64,000 nt of DNA from Gymnogyps californianus. Its lineage: Eukaryota; Chordata; Aves; Accipitriformes; Cathartidae. The stretch is from the NCBI RefSeq assembly GCF_018139145.2, contig NC_059500.1, forward strand, positions 28,749,437-28,813,436, in the 5' to 3' direction. A program made the position numbers and the translations under genes. The notes under the pieces were generated by a model. The model did no database searches and was not told the origin of the DNA. It was given only the letters and a program-made list of their open reading frames with translations. Every line of letters starts with the position of its first letter. Position 1 is the stretch's first letter. Below are positions 1-12,585 of the stretch, in pieces.

Positions 1-3000
1 GTTGCTTCTGACTTCAGAGGTGAGAGCCTAGCTAAGCGTTCAAAGCCTTTTTGCAGTAGCTGTATTTTCCTGTTTTGGAGTTGGGAACTTAAGGTTTTAC
101 AGATAGGAAGCTTCTGTTCAGTTCTGCAGCCTTAAAATACCAACTTGTCTAGTAGCGTGTAAGCATTTTCCTAACCTTTTTTTGACACATTCTCAGATTA
201 GCTTGCTTTGAGTCAGTAGAGTGCTGGATGTTGAATGTTCAATGATACTTGCATCAGTAGTGTAAGTGTGGCATACAGAAGGGAAAAGTTTTGACACTAA
301 ACTGCTTGTGAGACTTGCTTTCATGTTCCTGTTATTGTTGATGGTTTTTACCTTAAGCTTTACTGTCCATAAATAATTCAAATTGATTAACGTTAGTTCA
401 ACATGTAACATGTATTACGTTGTTTGCAAGTATGACACTTTATAGTAAACTAACTTTTTGGCTTGACATGCCTGGAAAAGGCCATGTATTAGTGAAATTT
501 TAAATGATCTTTCTTGGGAAGTGGAATGCAACCTGCATGGCAGTGCCTTGATAAGTGCACAAATCCTTGTGTTTTGGAATTCTGGAGTAAGTTAATTTTA
601 CAGTTGTTCCAGCTTATCCTAGAGCTAGATTTGTTTTCAGTGTAAGTTTCTTTTACTGCTCTACTGCCTTGTTTTCTTTTTTTCCCTCTCACGCTTCTTT
701 CCCTCTTCTTTTTTTTTAAATTTATTTTTAGGTACCATCCTAGATTTGGGGCCTGGTTTAACCTACAGATATTGGTCAAACATGCTATCCAGAACATGGC
801 AAAATTATTTTAAGTTTCCAGTTGATTAACTGGTTAACTATTTTCAATAGTATTCACTGTTTTGGTTTTTGGTCCTTTTGCACTGTGTTCCTGGAAGATT
901 CTTGGGTGAGGAGCAGGTGGGGGAAATTTCCTTTCAGAGCCGTCCTAGTGCACCAATTTAACACTGGCATTCCCTTTTAACATTCTTCCTTTTCTGTCAT
1001 TACATGGAAGATCACCTCTGTGTTAGATTGTTTCTCTTCCCTTAGTTTGATTTCATATCAAGGAGATTAAAACTGGTTTAAGTCTTGTCGGAAATTCTGT
1101 TTGTTAGGTGCTTCACAGGTTTGGGGGGAGGGAGTAGGAAGGGGTTTGGCAGCTTACCCTGGTTTAAATTTTAGGAGTGCATAGCCTTCTGAGTTGTTTG
1201 GCACACTACCTGCCTCCATATTAATAGAGGAACTGGGCCACAACTTTACTTTTTTGCATATTTTGGGATGGTGGGAGAAAACAATCTTTCTCATTGGTAT
1301 TGATTCTGCACCAAATGAGAACTCCCAACTGTAAAAACTGACTAAAGTGGAACTAGTATAAAAAGCAGAAAGAATGTGTTTTGGGTGCATTTCAAAGATA
1401 TGTTTTCCGTCAAATGTCAGTTTTATTTGGTAAGAGCTTTGATTTTTCTGTGAGAATACATGAAGCTGTTTGCCTTGCCTTTTATAGGAAATTCTAGTTG
1501 ATCCCTTGATTCAAATGACCACTTGTTTGGAAAAACAGAGAACAATCTCCAGAACAGACATTTGTTCTCTTCTCAGATGTGCCACTGAGCTCTGCTCTTG
1601 TTCTAAAAGAGAAGACAGAGCGCTAGTGCTCAGTTAGGGTCACTGGAGGCCGACTGGATGTCTGTTGTTCTGTTTTTTAATTTTTTGAAGGGCTTGTGTA
1701 TCTGGATACCCTTTTTTTTTTTAACCATAATTAATGCTTCTTAAAAGCAGCTGGTTACAGTACTAGGGTACAACTGCAATTCTCTACCACTCTTTGCTTG
1801 TATTTCACATACGCCTATATTTTTGTGTTGGTTTTTGAACTGGTTATTAGTTTGCAGTGTGAATTACTTTGAAAATAAGAGTTCCAATTTATTATGCCAT
1901 TACTAAGAGACAGCACCTGTTCATTTTGGTAGGAATATAATTTAAAGATAAAATGCAGGATTTAATTGATTTATTTATTTAAAAATTTTTATTAATTGTT
2001 GGACTTTTTTGTAGTCATTCTAGAAACTTTATGAAAAGCATGCCTTCAGAATAGTTTAACGTATCTTTGATTACTCAAGATGCATGTTTCAGTGAAATAA
2101 TTTACTGCTCTGTGCCTGACCATGTGTAACCAGTTTTTGCATTACAGGACAAATGTAAAGGATAGTATTTGACTGGCAATCTGCATATATTTTACAGTAG
2201 GTTCTCTACAAGCCCAGTCTTCATTTCCTGGACAACAGCATGAGAAAAGTTCTACACCACACATACTAAAGGAATGTTGCAATCTTAATGAAAACAATTC
2301 CCAGGCTTCCACCCCAATTGCTTGATTTTGTTGACTTGGCACATGAGAATCTTGAATTCATATTCAGTGACACCAGCAGGAAACCAAAGTCTAAGATTTT
2401 TCATGTGTGGCCTCACTGCATTAAGAAGGATGTGTCATTGTTGAGAGCATTATTGGTAGTATTAAGGACCTGTTTAATTTCATAGCACCAAACCCAGTAC
2501 TTTGCCTCTTGTCTTATAAAAAGATCTAGTATAGCATAGATAGAGTACATTTCCCATTTTACCTGGTGTTGCAACATGATTATAATCAGGGTACATCTTA
2601 AAATAATTGTTGCTTTGGAGGTGGGAGCTTTTAAGCCTCAGTGCACCAGTCAGGGGACCCTTTTTCATGTTTGTAATTTCTTTGATTTTTCTTTGAAGTA
2701 TAACATGCTGTATATGTTTAATACCTATGATTTTTAAATGAATGAAATACTTAAAGCTGGAGTTGTCATTCTTAAAATATTAAATAACAGAACTGAATAA
2801 ATTTCTTTACAGAGCACAGCATTTAAGGAAAGGTATTTGTAACAAGGAACTATTATTCCTTGGAATATTACTTTGCTTTAATGCCCAAGCAGTGGTTTCC
2901 TACTAGTGTTAAACAGAGAGACAGATGCAAGTATATTATCCTGCAGAGCCTTTCAATCATATTCAGTTTATTCAGCCTTAAAAATATTTTTTGTCCTTTG

Positions 3001-4400
3001 GGTGGTTGTTTCACTGGTGGTGTACTTCCATTAAAGGATGCTTGCTCAATTTAAAAAGAAACTCCAAAGATGCAACTCTTAACTACTCTTGGGACATCTC
3101 TTTTCAGAGATCTCAAGTTATCTATCCTTAGTTCTCATGCAGTTAAAAACCAAATTGACCACCCAGTAGTAATGAAAAAAATAAAGCACCATGGGAGCAA
3201 TGCAGTGGAATTTTTTCACTACCACTAAGGGGCTGGAAATTATTATTTCCAAATATTTACCTTGCTTTACTCCTTTTTAACTTATTTCCATTTATTTTAC
3301 TTTCATCGTATTACTCCTATTAGATTTGCTTTCTTATAGTATGTAAGGAATTTGTTTGCTTGGTACTCAAGACCCAAATACATAACTACATGATTTGATT
3401 CACTATTTCTAACCTTTAAATTTCCCAGTTATAGTTAGTACATCTTCCATTTGTTTAGTAATTTCTTGTTCCTGAACTTATCTCATTTGTCTGTCTCAAT
3501 GGGCACCCAGTCCTCAGCCTGTAATCCGGAGGGCTGTCAACTCTAGATGTTTTTCACAAGAGGGGAAGTACTTTACAAGTTCTAATCCTAAAAAAAAATG
3601 ATCCATTTATTTTTCCTCTTTGGATGGTGCAGAGTCAGGTAGGAAAAGCCTAACAGACTCATCCGTAGCTGAACTCAAAATGATTCACGAATTCAGATAT
3701 TTTAAGGTCCATCACATTTATTTATATGTGATCTATAAAATAAGACTGTATGTGCCTCTTGTGGGGACTGTGTGGGGGACAATAGATAGAAAAATGGGAA
3801 TATTAGAAGGAATTTCTTTTGCCCTCTCCAGCTTCAAAACTGGAAAAAATTCTTCCTGTCCAATTAGGAGAGCACCAATTCATTCCTCTTGGTGTATGTC
3901 GTCCGCCTCCCCTCCCCCTGCCCTTAGTTTCTATTAATTCTGCCTATTCTTACTGAGTAGCTTCATGCCATTTTCATTTCATATCTGGCAGCTGCAAGGA
4001 TATAATTTACTAATTTTAAACCACTTTCATGCCTGGTGAATTGTCTCCTTTAGAGCATTAATTCTTTGTATCTACAGTAGACGGTTTGTTTTCCTGGATC
4101 AGATTTGGGGAAACTTTAATTAGCTTGAAGTACAGAGAACGGAGGCAGGTTTGAAAGGTGAAAATAGTTAGGGTGATGATATCTTATTTAAGGGGAGTAG
4201 CTTGAGTAAATCAGTTCTCCGATACCTCATTTGTTCCCCTTGCTGACCAGTTCTGCACGAAGAGATAGTCTCCCCGTGGCACTGGTAGCAAAAGGCTGAT
4301 CATGTTTCTCTAACGATTCATCAGCAGGTGACGTTGCTCCTGTGGGTTTTGTTGACTTTTTCTAGTCAGTAACTATGAGCTGAGTAGACTGCAGGCTGCC
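1..4400. other. Upstream flank without recognisable gene
   Basis: AT-rich sequence in which the open frames are short and none resembles a protein family I know. A good splice-donor-like string (CAGAG/GTGAGAG) sits at about 15-26. It could end an exon that begins before the window, but the 19 bases visible cannot be assigned. No CR1 or LTR was recognised here. The stretch may be intergenic, or an intron of a longer RNF38 transcript whose first coding exon (the counterpart of human residues 1-54) I did not find in the window. Confidence 0.5.
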
Positions 4401-4439
4401 GTTGTTTAGAGGGTCGATGGCTTTTGTGATGTTTCGGTT

Positions 4440-5750
4440 TTGAGTAGAGTCCCTAGTGCCCCCTATTCCGGTGAGTACTCCGCCGGTGGCAGCAGCACGT
4501 ACTCCCGAGGCACAGCCGTCCCGCAGGCCTGGCTCCCGCCCTCTCTCCTGTCGGCTGTTGTCTGCCCGGTGCTTCAGTCCCGCGCTGCCGCGCCAGCAGG
4601 CTTGCACGCCAGCTGTCTGTGACTGTTTCCTGTGTTTCGTTTTAAGCTGGGGGGACGCAGCAGTGTCGCGGCGGGGAGGCGCAGTCGGAGCGGCAATGCG
4701 CCTGGCGGCCCGAAGGCCCGGGCGCACGCGCTGCCCCGCTGCTGGGGCGGGGGGAGAGCAGCGAGCCGCCTCGTGCTTTCTGCGTCTCCGCTGCACGGGC
4801 AGACAGCGCGGGGCGGGGCTCGGAGCGACAAACCGAAACTAAAAGGGAGCAATGGCCGCTCCGCCCCCTGGCCGCTGACAGGGGAGAGCGGCTTTCATAC
4901 CAGTGCGCAGGCGCTCAAGGTTTTCGGATTGCCCCGCCGCCGCGAGCGCCTGGGTTGGCTGCTTCGCCGCCTCTTCCGGCCGTGACGGTGACGTACCCGG
5001 GCCGGCCTCCCTGCCGCCCCCAGTTGCAAACAAAGGACGCCCCGCGTCCTCGTCCGTGGGGCGGGGCGGAACAAGGTAGCCCCGCCCCTCGCGGGGCTGG
5101 CCCCCGCTAAGAGTGACGTCACTGGCCCTAGGAGACGGCGGGGTGCGCGCGGGGCCAAAGCGCCCCGGAGGAGCGGAACATGGCGAGCGGCGGCGGTCAC
5201 GGGCCGCGGGAGCGAGCGACAGCGGCGCGGACGCAGAACGGGCGAGGGGCACGCGGAGGACTCGCCCTGTGATGGGCGGAGGACGCCGGGCCGACGCTCC
5301 CGGAAGCGATCGCGCGGGCAGGCGGTGTAGGCCCGGCCCGGGCTGCAGCAGTGGGGCCCCCGGCCGACAAGACTGAAGGCGGCGCGTGAGCCTTGACGGT
5401 GACTGCGGGGCGCGCGGAGGAGGCGGGGGCGCGGCCCCACAGTGTCCCGCGGCTGCAAATACCAGTGTGGGGACGGCAGGTAGGGGTGGACGAGGGCGGC
5501 GGGCCCGCTCGGGGCGGGGCCTCACCGGTACCGCCCGGTGCCCCCGACTTGTCAGCGTTGAGCCCGGCAGCTGAGGGGAAAAGGGAGCGATCTCCTGGCA
5601 GTAGGGTAGCAGGCGCCCCGGGGCGGCTTCGCGCCGGACCCGGCTCTGTTGGGCCACCATTCGTAAAAGTAGAGGGCGAAGGAGATCGAATGGCCTGCGC
5701 GTGAGGTTACCGCTGGGAAGCCTGAGCGGCCCCGTGTGCTTGGCATGGAA
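4440..5750. promoter_or_regulatory. RNF38: CpG-island promoter of RNF38
   Basis: About 1.3 kb of very GC- and CpG-rich DNA between AT-rich flanks. Motifs seen directly are TGCGCAGGCGC (NRF1-like) at 4904-4914, CTTCCGG (ETS-like) at 4973-4979, a TGACGTAC half site near 4990, GC boxes near 4861 and 5059, and a perfect CRE palindrome TGACGTCA at 5114-5121. There is no TATA box nearby. This is the usual make-up of a housekeeping promoter with dispersed start sites. Its position upstream of a good splice donor and of the RNF38 coding exons on the same strand supports the assignment. Long open frames on both strands here are a side effect of GC richness. Confidence 0.8.
5160..5479 (+). other. RNF38: Probable non-coding first exon of RNF38 (5' end approximate)
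   Basis: The 3' limit is set by a strong donor, CAG/GTAGGG, after base 5479. The 5' limit is only a guess placed downstream of the CRE. An ATG at 5180 opens a 30-codon upstream frame that stops inside the exon. The frame that would join in phase 0 to the exon at 28,199 has a stop at 5387-5389 and no ATG after it. Translation from this exon would therefore begin at the methionine at 28,286, which aligns with human RNF38 Met84, the start of the shorter annotated human isoforms as I recall them. Transcript data would settle the exon's extent. Confidence 0.55.
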
Positions 5751-8700
5751 GCCGTGCTTCCACGTGGGGCGGCCTGCAAAGTGGACGAGAGCTCGGCGAC
5801 GTTAATTTGGGGGACATAAGCTTTTGGTCCTGTTAAATTGCTTTATCTGCTTTGGCAAAAAGTAGAAGTGGAACCTAAAAATCAACTGACTTTCCAGAAC
5901 TGAATTGCTGGGTACTGTTCTCAAGAAGACAAGCAGTTCAATGTACTGTGTGCAAGGAGGTAGCAAGTATTTCTGAAGCACTGAACAGCTGATTGTCCTC
6001 CTTCATTTATAGTAAAGTGAAGTTTCTAGGTGTCTTTAATCCTCTTAAGTTAGTTGAGAAAGAACACCTGTTCAAGGAAACGTTGATGTTAGCAACCATT
6101 CATTTTAGGGCATTCTGTTAGTATTTTTCAGTATATATGAGATAATTCCTATTCCTGTATAACATGAAGGGGATTTTTTTTATACTTAGATCAGAAAGAT
6201 GCTTCTTTTTTCCTCAAGAAGTGTATTTTAAAACTGATTATGCATGAGATGTTTTCTGGAGACATCCATTTTAAGTTGTTTATAGCAAGTAATTTAGTTA
6301 TTACTTACACAGAAGTTCATTGAACTGTAAGTCATGGGAATGTTTATGAACGTATAGCATTTGCATTTTGAAATGGGTTTTTGAAGGTAGTATTTGGAGC
6401 AAATGCATATGTTCTGGTAAGTTCTTCAAATGTATAGTGAGGCAACTGGAATGGTAAGATGAACACGATTACTAATAGTCTGCCTTATTCAAGTGTTGCT
6501 TACTACTTGATTAGGTGTTGCTGCTGACATGCTTGTACTTCAATGCCATTCACTGAGGCAACTGCTTTGGTTTCAGTTGCCAAATTTATGGTATTTATCC
6601 ACATTGCGGGGATTTTGCTATTTGCTGGCCCAACAGACTCTTAACTGCTTTGCAGCACTAGAAGAATGAAAAATTCAAACCTTTTTTCCCTTCAAGGGGG
6701 TATTGTAGCTGTGGTATTAGAGACTCATTGTTCTGAGAAAGAGGAAAAAACTCCATTTGGATACTTATGTGTGCAGTAAGAGAAAGGAGGGTGCAGTCAT
6801 TAAGAGGATTAAGTGTGAGACAGGAGAGCAAATAGGTGCCATGGCAGATTTAATGGCTAGTGAAAGTTGATAATGTTGTTGATCTTCCTTAATCACCAAA
6901 TCTCTAGAAAAAAAATCCTATGCATACATAGAGTAACAATATGAGGAAGGTTTCCAGGGAATTGTTACCAGGAAATGGTACATGGTAGGAGCGGTAATTG
7001 CGAGAAGTGGTATATAAATAAAAGGGGCTTATACATTAGGGATCTCAAGTTTCTCCTACGTGAAACTTATTTTGTCATCTCCCTGCCTTACAGAGCAGGT
7101 TAAACTTTATTTGATTCACATCTGGTTCACTTGGATTTTTTAAATAAAAGTATAATAAATACTAAACTGAAGTTGCAAGTTGATCAGTCCTTGCTTTGCA
7201 CCTGCAGTGGTGTGGGAGTCACTATATATAATTGTCTTTTCTTTTCCTGAAGGATATGGTTTTGGCTCAGAAGCTGACATCAATGGCATCAGTGCTATTG
7301 TGATTTGTAAAGTTTACGCATCAGCTTATCTAAATACATTTTTTCAGTGTGGTTTTCTGACATTATAACAGGAGATAATTTATATGATTTAAAGTGATAT
7401 TGTTGATGAAGTCAAGTTACTTTCTCAACTCTTTACTAAGAAAGTCTTTAAGAATTAAAAGGTTTCTATGCAAGCTCTTATTAGAATATAAAAAATGGTG
7501 CAGTTAGAAGTAACTTGTCTTTGTTCATGGATACTATTGAATTGAAACTTAAATTGTAGTGTTGTGTTTCAAAGCTGTTGTACATGTTTGTCTATGGAAA
7601 AAACGTTGTACATGTTTGTCTACATGGGCTAAATTGCTAGTGATTCTAATGACAATTTGTACAGGGCAAGTCTCAGACTTCTAAACGTTTTCTCACTTAA
7701 TCTTTGTACATAACTCCACTGCCCCCGCCCCAGAGGGATTTGAAAGGTAGGAATAAGGGTACGGGTAGGATGTGAAATTTCTTTTTTCCTGTTTTTAGTC
7801 AGAGAGTGGTTTTGACTGGAGGACTGATCTTGAAACTTCTGGAAAGATACAGGTTTCACTTAACCAGTTCATGCAGAAATACAGCTTGTGATTTCCTTTT
7901 CTATGTAAGCATGTGTATCAAGTTAAATAATCTAATATGGCGTATTTAAATTCTGTTGTGAGCAAAGTTGTCTGGGTCTCTGATTTAACAGGTTGATTTT
8001 TATGGTTTTTACTTTTTGCCTTCACTTGGGAGTGTGTAGTTTCCTCTCTTACGAAGCTTTTGAAAGATCGAGGACACTTCCTTTGCTTTTTGGTGCCCTC
8101 TACTGACTTCTGTTTGTCAGAACATGGAAAGCTAGGGTTTTTTTGTCTTTAACAGCAGTAAAATGCTAACAGCAGCAGCTCTTTAAAAACAGTGGGAAGG
8201 GAAAAGAAAGAAAAGAAGCCCTTTTGCTCCTTAAGTATTTTGTTGGTTGCTGGCCAGCCAGTTTGTCTGGATTGCAGTGGAACTGTTCCTCACCTGGCAG
8301 AAAAATAGTTAAGCAGCATAAGTCTGTCTCACATAGTGTCTTCTATAGGCATTCCAGCTATAAAGACTGGTGCCTTTCCTCTTCCCCTCTCAGAAAAACA
8401 GAGACTTTCTCTCTTTAGTGTCCACAGTTCCTGGTTCTTAGTGCGCACATTTCAGATTTGCTGTCCTAGAACTTTTTGTGTCCTGGTTCACCTGCAATAA
8501 CATTGCTTTTTGTATTTCCCACTACGACCTCAGATACTATAAAAAAGTGCAGTGGTTCGTGTGAGCACCACTACATATGCTGTATTTTGCTTGCTTTCTG
8601 TTTAAGTAGCCCTTTCATCTTGTCAGTCTTGAAATTTTGTTCCTGTCCCTGAAATCTGTGAACACCTCTGTCCTAGGCAAACTCAGCAATTGTGTGAACT

Positions 8701-8916
8701 CAACCCTGTTCTCTCTCCAGAGCCTCTTATCTTAGCCTTGTGGTCTGTCTTTGCCAGCTCTGTTCGTTTCTGATGGAACTGGCCAAATTTTTCTGTTACA
8801 TTGCCGTAAATCATTGTGTGAGCAGGGATGAGAGCATTCATGGCACAACTTACGGTGCCGCTGAGCAGATGCTCTGTCTGGCAGTCTTCATGAAAACTTT
8901 AGGGGATGGCCTTCTA

Positions 8917-9979
8917 TGTTGGGTTTGTGTAGCAGGGGAGGGGCTACAGGGGTGGCTGCTGTGAGAAGCTGCTGGAAGCTTCCCCAGCTCCAAACTCGGG
9001 ACCCGGCTCTGGCCAAGGCTGAGCCAATCAGCAACGATGGTGGCACCTATGGGGTAGCATATTTAAGACGGGGAAACAAGACTACTGGGGAGAGAGTAGA
9101 CAGGAAGAGAGTAAAAAGGTGGAGGAAGATGGAGGAGGAGGATGAAGAAGAAGAGCTACAGTAAGAAAATAGGAGGGGGGGAAGAAGAAGATGGAAGAAG
9201 AAGAGCTACAGTGAGGAGTGGGATGTGAGAGAAGCAACCATGCAGACACCGAGGTCAGTGAAGAGGGAGAGGGAGGAGGTGTGCCAGAGCGGAGATTCCC
9301 CTGCAGCCCGTGGTGAGACGGCAGACTGTGCCCCTGCAGCCCAGGGAGGTTAACGGCAGAGCAGAGATTCCCGTGCAGCCCGTGGAGGACCCCACGCCGG
9401 AGCAGGTGGCTGGGCCTGGAAAAGGCCGTGACTCTGTGGGAGAGCCCATGCTGGAGCAGTTTGCGGAAAACTGCAGCCCGTGGAAAGGACTTGAGTTGGA
9501 GAAGCTCATGGAGGGCTGACCCCTGTGGGAGGAACTCCATGCTGGAGCAGGGGAAGAGTGTGAGGAGTCCTCCTCCTGAGGAGGAAGGAGTGGCAGAGAC
9601 AATGTGGGATGAACTGACCACAGCCCCCATTCCCCATCCCCCTGTGCCGCTGCGGGGGGAGGAGGTGGAGGAATCGGGAGCAAAGCTGAGCCCAGGAAGA
9701 AGGGAGGGGCGGGGGGAAGGTGTGTTTTTAAGATATGGTTCTATTTCTCATCATCCTACTCTGATTGGGTTGTTAACAAATTAAATTGGTTTATTTTTCC
9801 CCAAAAATCGAGTCTGCTTTGCCTGTGACCGTAAGTGATGAGTGATCCCTCCCTGTCCTCGTCTAGACCCAGGAGCTTTTTGTTGTATTTTCTCCTCCCC
9901 GTCCTGCCGGGGGCGGGGAGGAGTGAGTGAGCGAGCGGCTGCGTGGTGCTTTGTTGCCGGCTGGGCTTAAACCATGACA
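8917..9979 (+). mobile_element. Solo ERV LTR, long type with purine-rich body
   Basis: It begins TGTTGGGTTTGTG and ends AAACCATGACA, the TG...CA ends of a retroviral LTR. A TATA-like ATATTTAAGAC lies near 9059. A 3' portion with TTTATTTTTCCCC and a GT-rich stretch looks like R/U5 sequence of avian ERVs. The middle has GAGGAAGA-type purine tracts (9100-9210) and several copies of a GCAGCCCGTGG core (9302-9482). The last 90 or so bases resemble the end of the LTR at 53933-54515, while the rest does not. The flanking five bases (TTCTA and CCTCT) do not match, so the target-site duplication is decayed or the ends are slightly off. No internal retroviral genes are next to it. Confidence 0.75.
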
Positions 9980-11462
9980 CCTCTCTAGACAAAAATTAAG
10001 AACTTTTCTTCCTTATTCAGGTTATTTCTTTAGATGATCTGTGTTGGGATTGTTCTTTGAAAAAGCTGTGATGCGCTGAATATTTTTGATGAACTGCATT
10101 TTCAAAATCTGATTCTTAGAAATCAAATCTGTTGCAAAGACATTTAAAACTATTTTGTTGGTAAGTACTGAGGGAGGGCATTTTTGTTTTGGTGTCCTCT
10201 GTGTGTAAGTCTGTGGGGAAGACATTGAAACGGAATATAGAACAAAGAGAAATGAAGAGATTGGAGACATAGAAGAGTAGGAACAGATATTCCTTTTAAA
10301 TAATGTTGTGGAAGGAACTTGTGAAGACAGATAAAAAAGTTCCAAGTGGATGAGTATGGATTTGAGAAAAATGTTCAGATGTGAACACAAAGAGCCTGGC
10401 AAGACCAATATGCATTTGGTCATTTTGTATGTGAACCTCTACTGAGCATGCGTTAGAGATCATGTGTGAACCTTTCTTCCTCTTTATTCTCAGTTTCCTT
10501 ATTGTATCAGAGAACAGTCAGAGAACTCTTCCTCAAATTCAAGTACAGAGACATAGTATAGTGTTTGTATTCTCTGGCTCTGCTTTCAATATGTGGATGT
10601 TTACATATATGTGTAGTTGAAATGTGACTTAAGAGTTCATAGCTGTGATGGTGACTTTGTTCAGCGTAGGGCAGAGCTTGAGACTGTATAAAAAAAGTAC
10701 ACATCTCACTGAATTTCTTGCATGTTTTAAATTCTCATGTCTTTTTTTCTCCTTAGTAAAAATGAGGGATGAGGTTTGAGAAGTAAGTCAGCAAACCATG
10801 CTTATTTGAGTGCATTTGGGGGAGTGAGGCTTTTTTCCTTCACATATCATCTGATGCGTATCATGTGGTTTGTTTTTTTTTTTTTAAGAAAACTTACTCT
10901 GACTTTGCATGAGACTAATCCTATTTTCTAAAGTAAATGAAAAGACCTACACAAGTATAAGCTGTTTCTTGAAGCTGAGGACCTGCAATGTTTTCTCATA
11001 TTCCTCTTTTAGGTTAACTTAGCAGAAAATACCAGTTCTTTCTTGGTTTTGCTGTCTCCCATAATTTGTCACTTACATTAAGAGGACCAAGTTCTCTACT
11101 GATTGCATCCCATTATAAGGGTTATGTACATGTCTAGATGACCTCTGTTAGATGACAGCCTCCCAATATGTGTATTTTGTAGGGGTGGAGGAACCAGCTG
11201 CTGTTGCAGCAGTTAATATGTTCACAGGGCCTGTGGTTAGCCTGATGCATGCAAAAATGAAGTTCTGCAAGCTACTGAGGGCAAAAGGTGTGTTCAAATC
11301 CCAGCTAATGGAGAAGAACAATTTTTTTTCACCCAAAGCTTTTTAAAAGAACTCTATTAACTTATACAAGCTGTTAGTAAAAGTGAAATGGTCTGTGTAG
11401 GTTTAAAGCAAGTACTCTGTAATATGTAGTGTGTAGTCTAAATATGATGAGCTTTGAAAAGA

Positions 11463-12585
11463 ACCATAGAATCATTTAGGTTGGAAAAGACCTTTAAGAT
11501 CATCAAGTCCAACCATTAACCTAACACTGCCAAGTCCACCACTAAACCATGTCCCTAAGTGCCACGCCTAAATATCTTTTAAATACCTCCAGGGACAGTG
11601 ACTCAACCACTTCCCTGGGCAGCCAGTTCCATACTTGACAACCCTTTCGGTGAAGAAGTTTTTCCCAATACCCAATCTAAACCTCCCCTGGCGCAACTTG
11701 AGGTCATGTCCTTTTGTCCTATTGCTTGTTACTTGGGAGAAGAGACTGACACGTACCTTACTACAACCTCCTTTCAGGTAGTTGTGGAGAGCGATAAGGT
11801 TTCCCCTCGGCCTCCTTTTCTCCATACTGAACAACCCCGGTTCCCTCAGCCACTCCTTGTAAGACTTGTTTTCTAGGCCCTTCGTCAGCTTCATTGCTCT
11901 TCTTTGGACGCACTCCAGCACCTCAGTATCTTTCTTGTAGTGAGGGGCCCAAAACTGAACACGGTATTTGAGGTGTGGCCTCAACAGTGCTGAGTACAGG
12001 GCGACAATCACTTCCCTCGTCCTGCTGGCCACACTATTTCTGATACAAGCCAGGATGCTATTGGCCTTCTTGGCCACCTGGGCCCATTGCTGGCTCATAT
12101 TCAGGTGGCTGTTGACCAACACCCCCAGGTCCTTTTCTGCCAGGCAGCTTTCCAGCCGCTCTTCCCTAAACTGTAGCGTTGCATGGGGTTGTTATGACCC
12201 AAGTGCAGGACCCAGCACTTAGCCTTGTTAGATCTCATACAGTTGGCTTTGGCCCATTGATCCAGCCTGTCCAGATCCCTCTGTAGAGCCTTTCTACCCT
12301 CAAGCAGATCAACACTCCCGCCTAACTTGGTGTCGTCTGCAAACTGACTGAGGGTGGACTCAATCCGCTCATCCAGATTGTTGATAAAGATACTAAACAG
12401 AACTGGCCCCAATACTGAGCCCTGGGAAACACCACTTGTGACTGGCTGCCAACTGGGTTTAATGCCGTTCCCCAGAACTCTTTGGGCCCGGCCATTCAGC
12501 CAGTTTTTTACCCAATTAACAGGACACCTGTCCAAGCCATGAGCAGCCAGTTTCTCCAGGAGAATGCTGTGGGAATAAAGTCCAG
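11463..12585 (-). mobile_element. CR1 LINE, 5'-truncated, with reverse transcriptase remnant
   Basis: On the minus strand the frames read as the C-terminal part of a CR1 reverse transcriptase. The upstream frame has [25 protein letters not shown] and the catalytic-type [10 protein letters not shown] second frame has [20 protein letters not shown] and [15 protein letters not shown]. The two pieces are in different frames, so the copy is frameshifted and inactive. The CR1 3' end lies at the low coordinate, where the + strand reads as the complement of a typical ATTCTATG tail. The 5' end is truncated near 12585. It lies antisense in RNF38 intron 1. Confidence 0.9.

Noticed and set aside
1..19. 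Possible exon end with donor GTGAGAG
   Set aside because: Only 19 bases of the putative exon are visible, and they do not match the known RNF38 N-terminus in any frame. Not enough to call.
4839..5660. Long minus-strand open frame (273 codons) in the RNF38 CpG island
   Set aside because: Arginine-, proline- and alanine-rich translation with overlapping open frames on both strands, as expected from GC-rich DNA with few stops. No domain and no splice context.
9082..9630. Minus-strand frame of 182 codons rich in Ser, Leu and Pro
   Set aside because: It is the complement of purine-rich LTR sequence, low in complexity, with no family resemblance.
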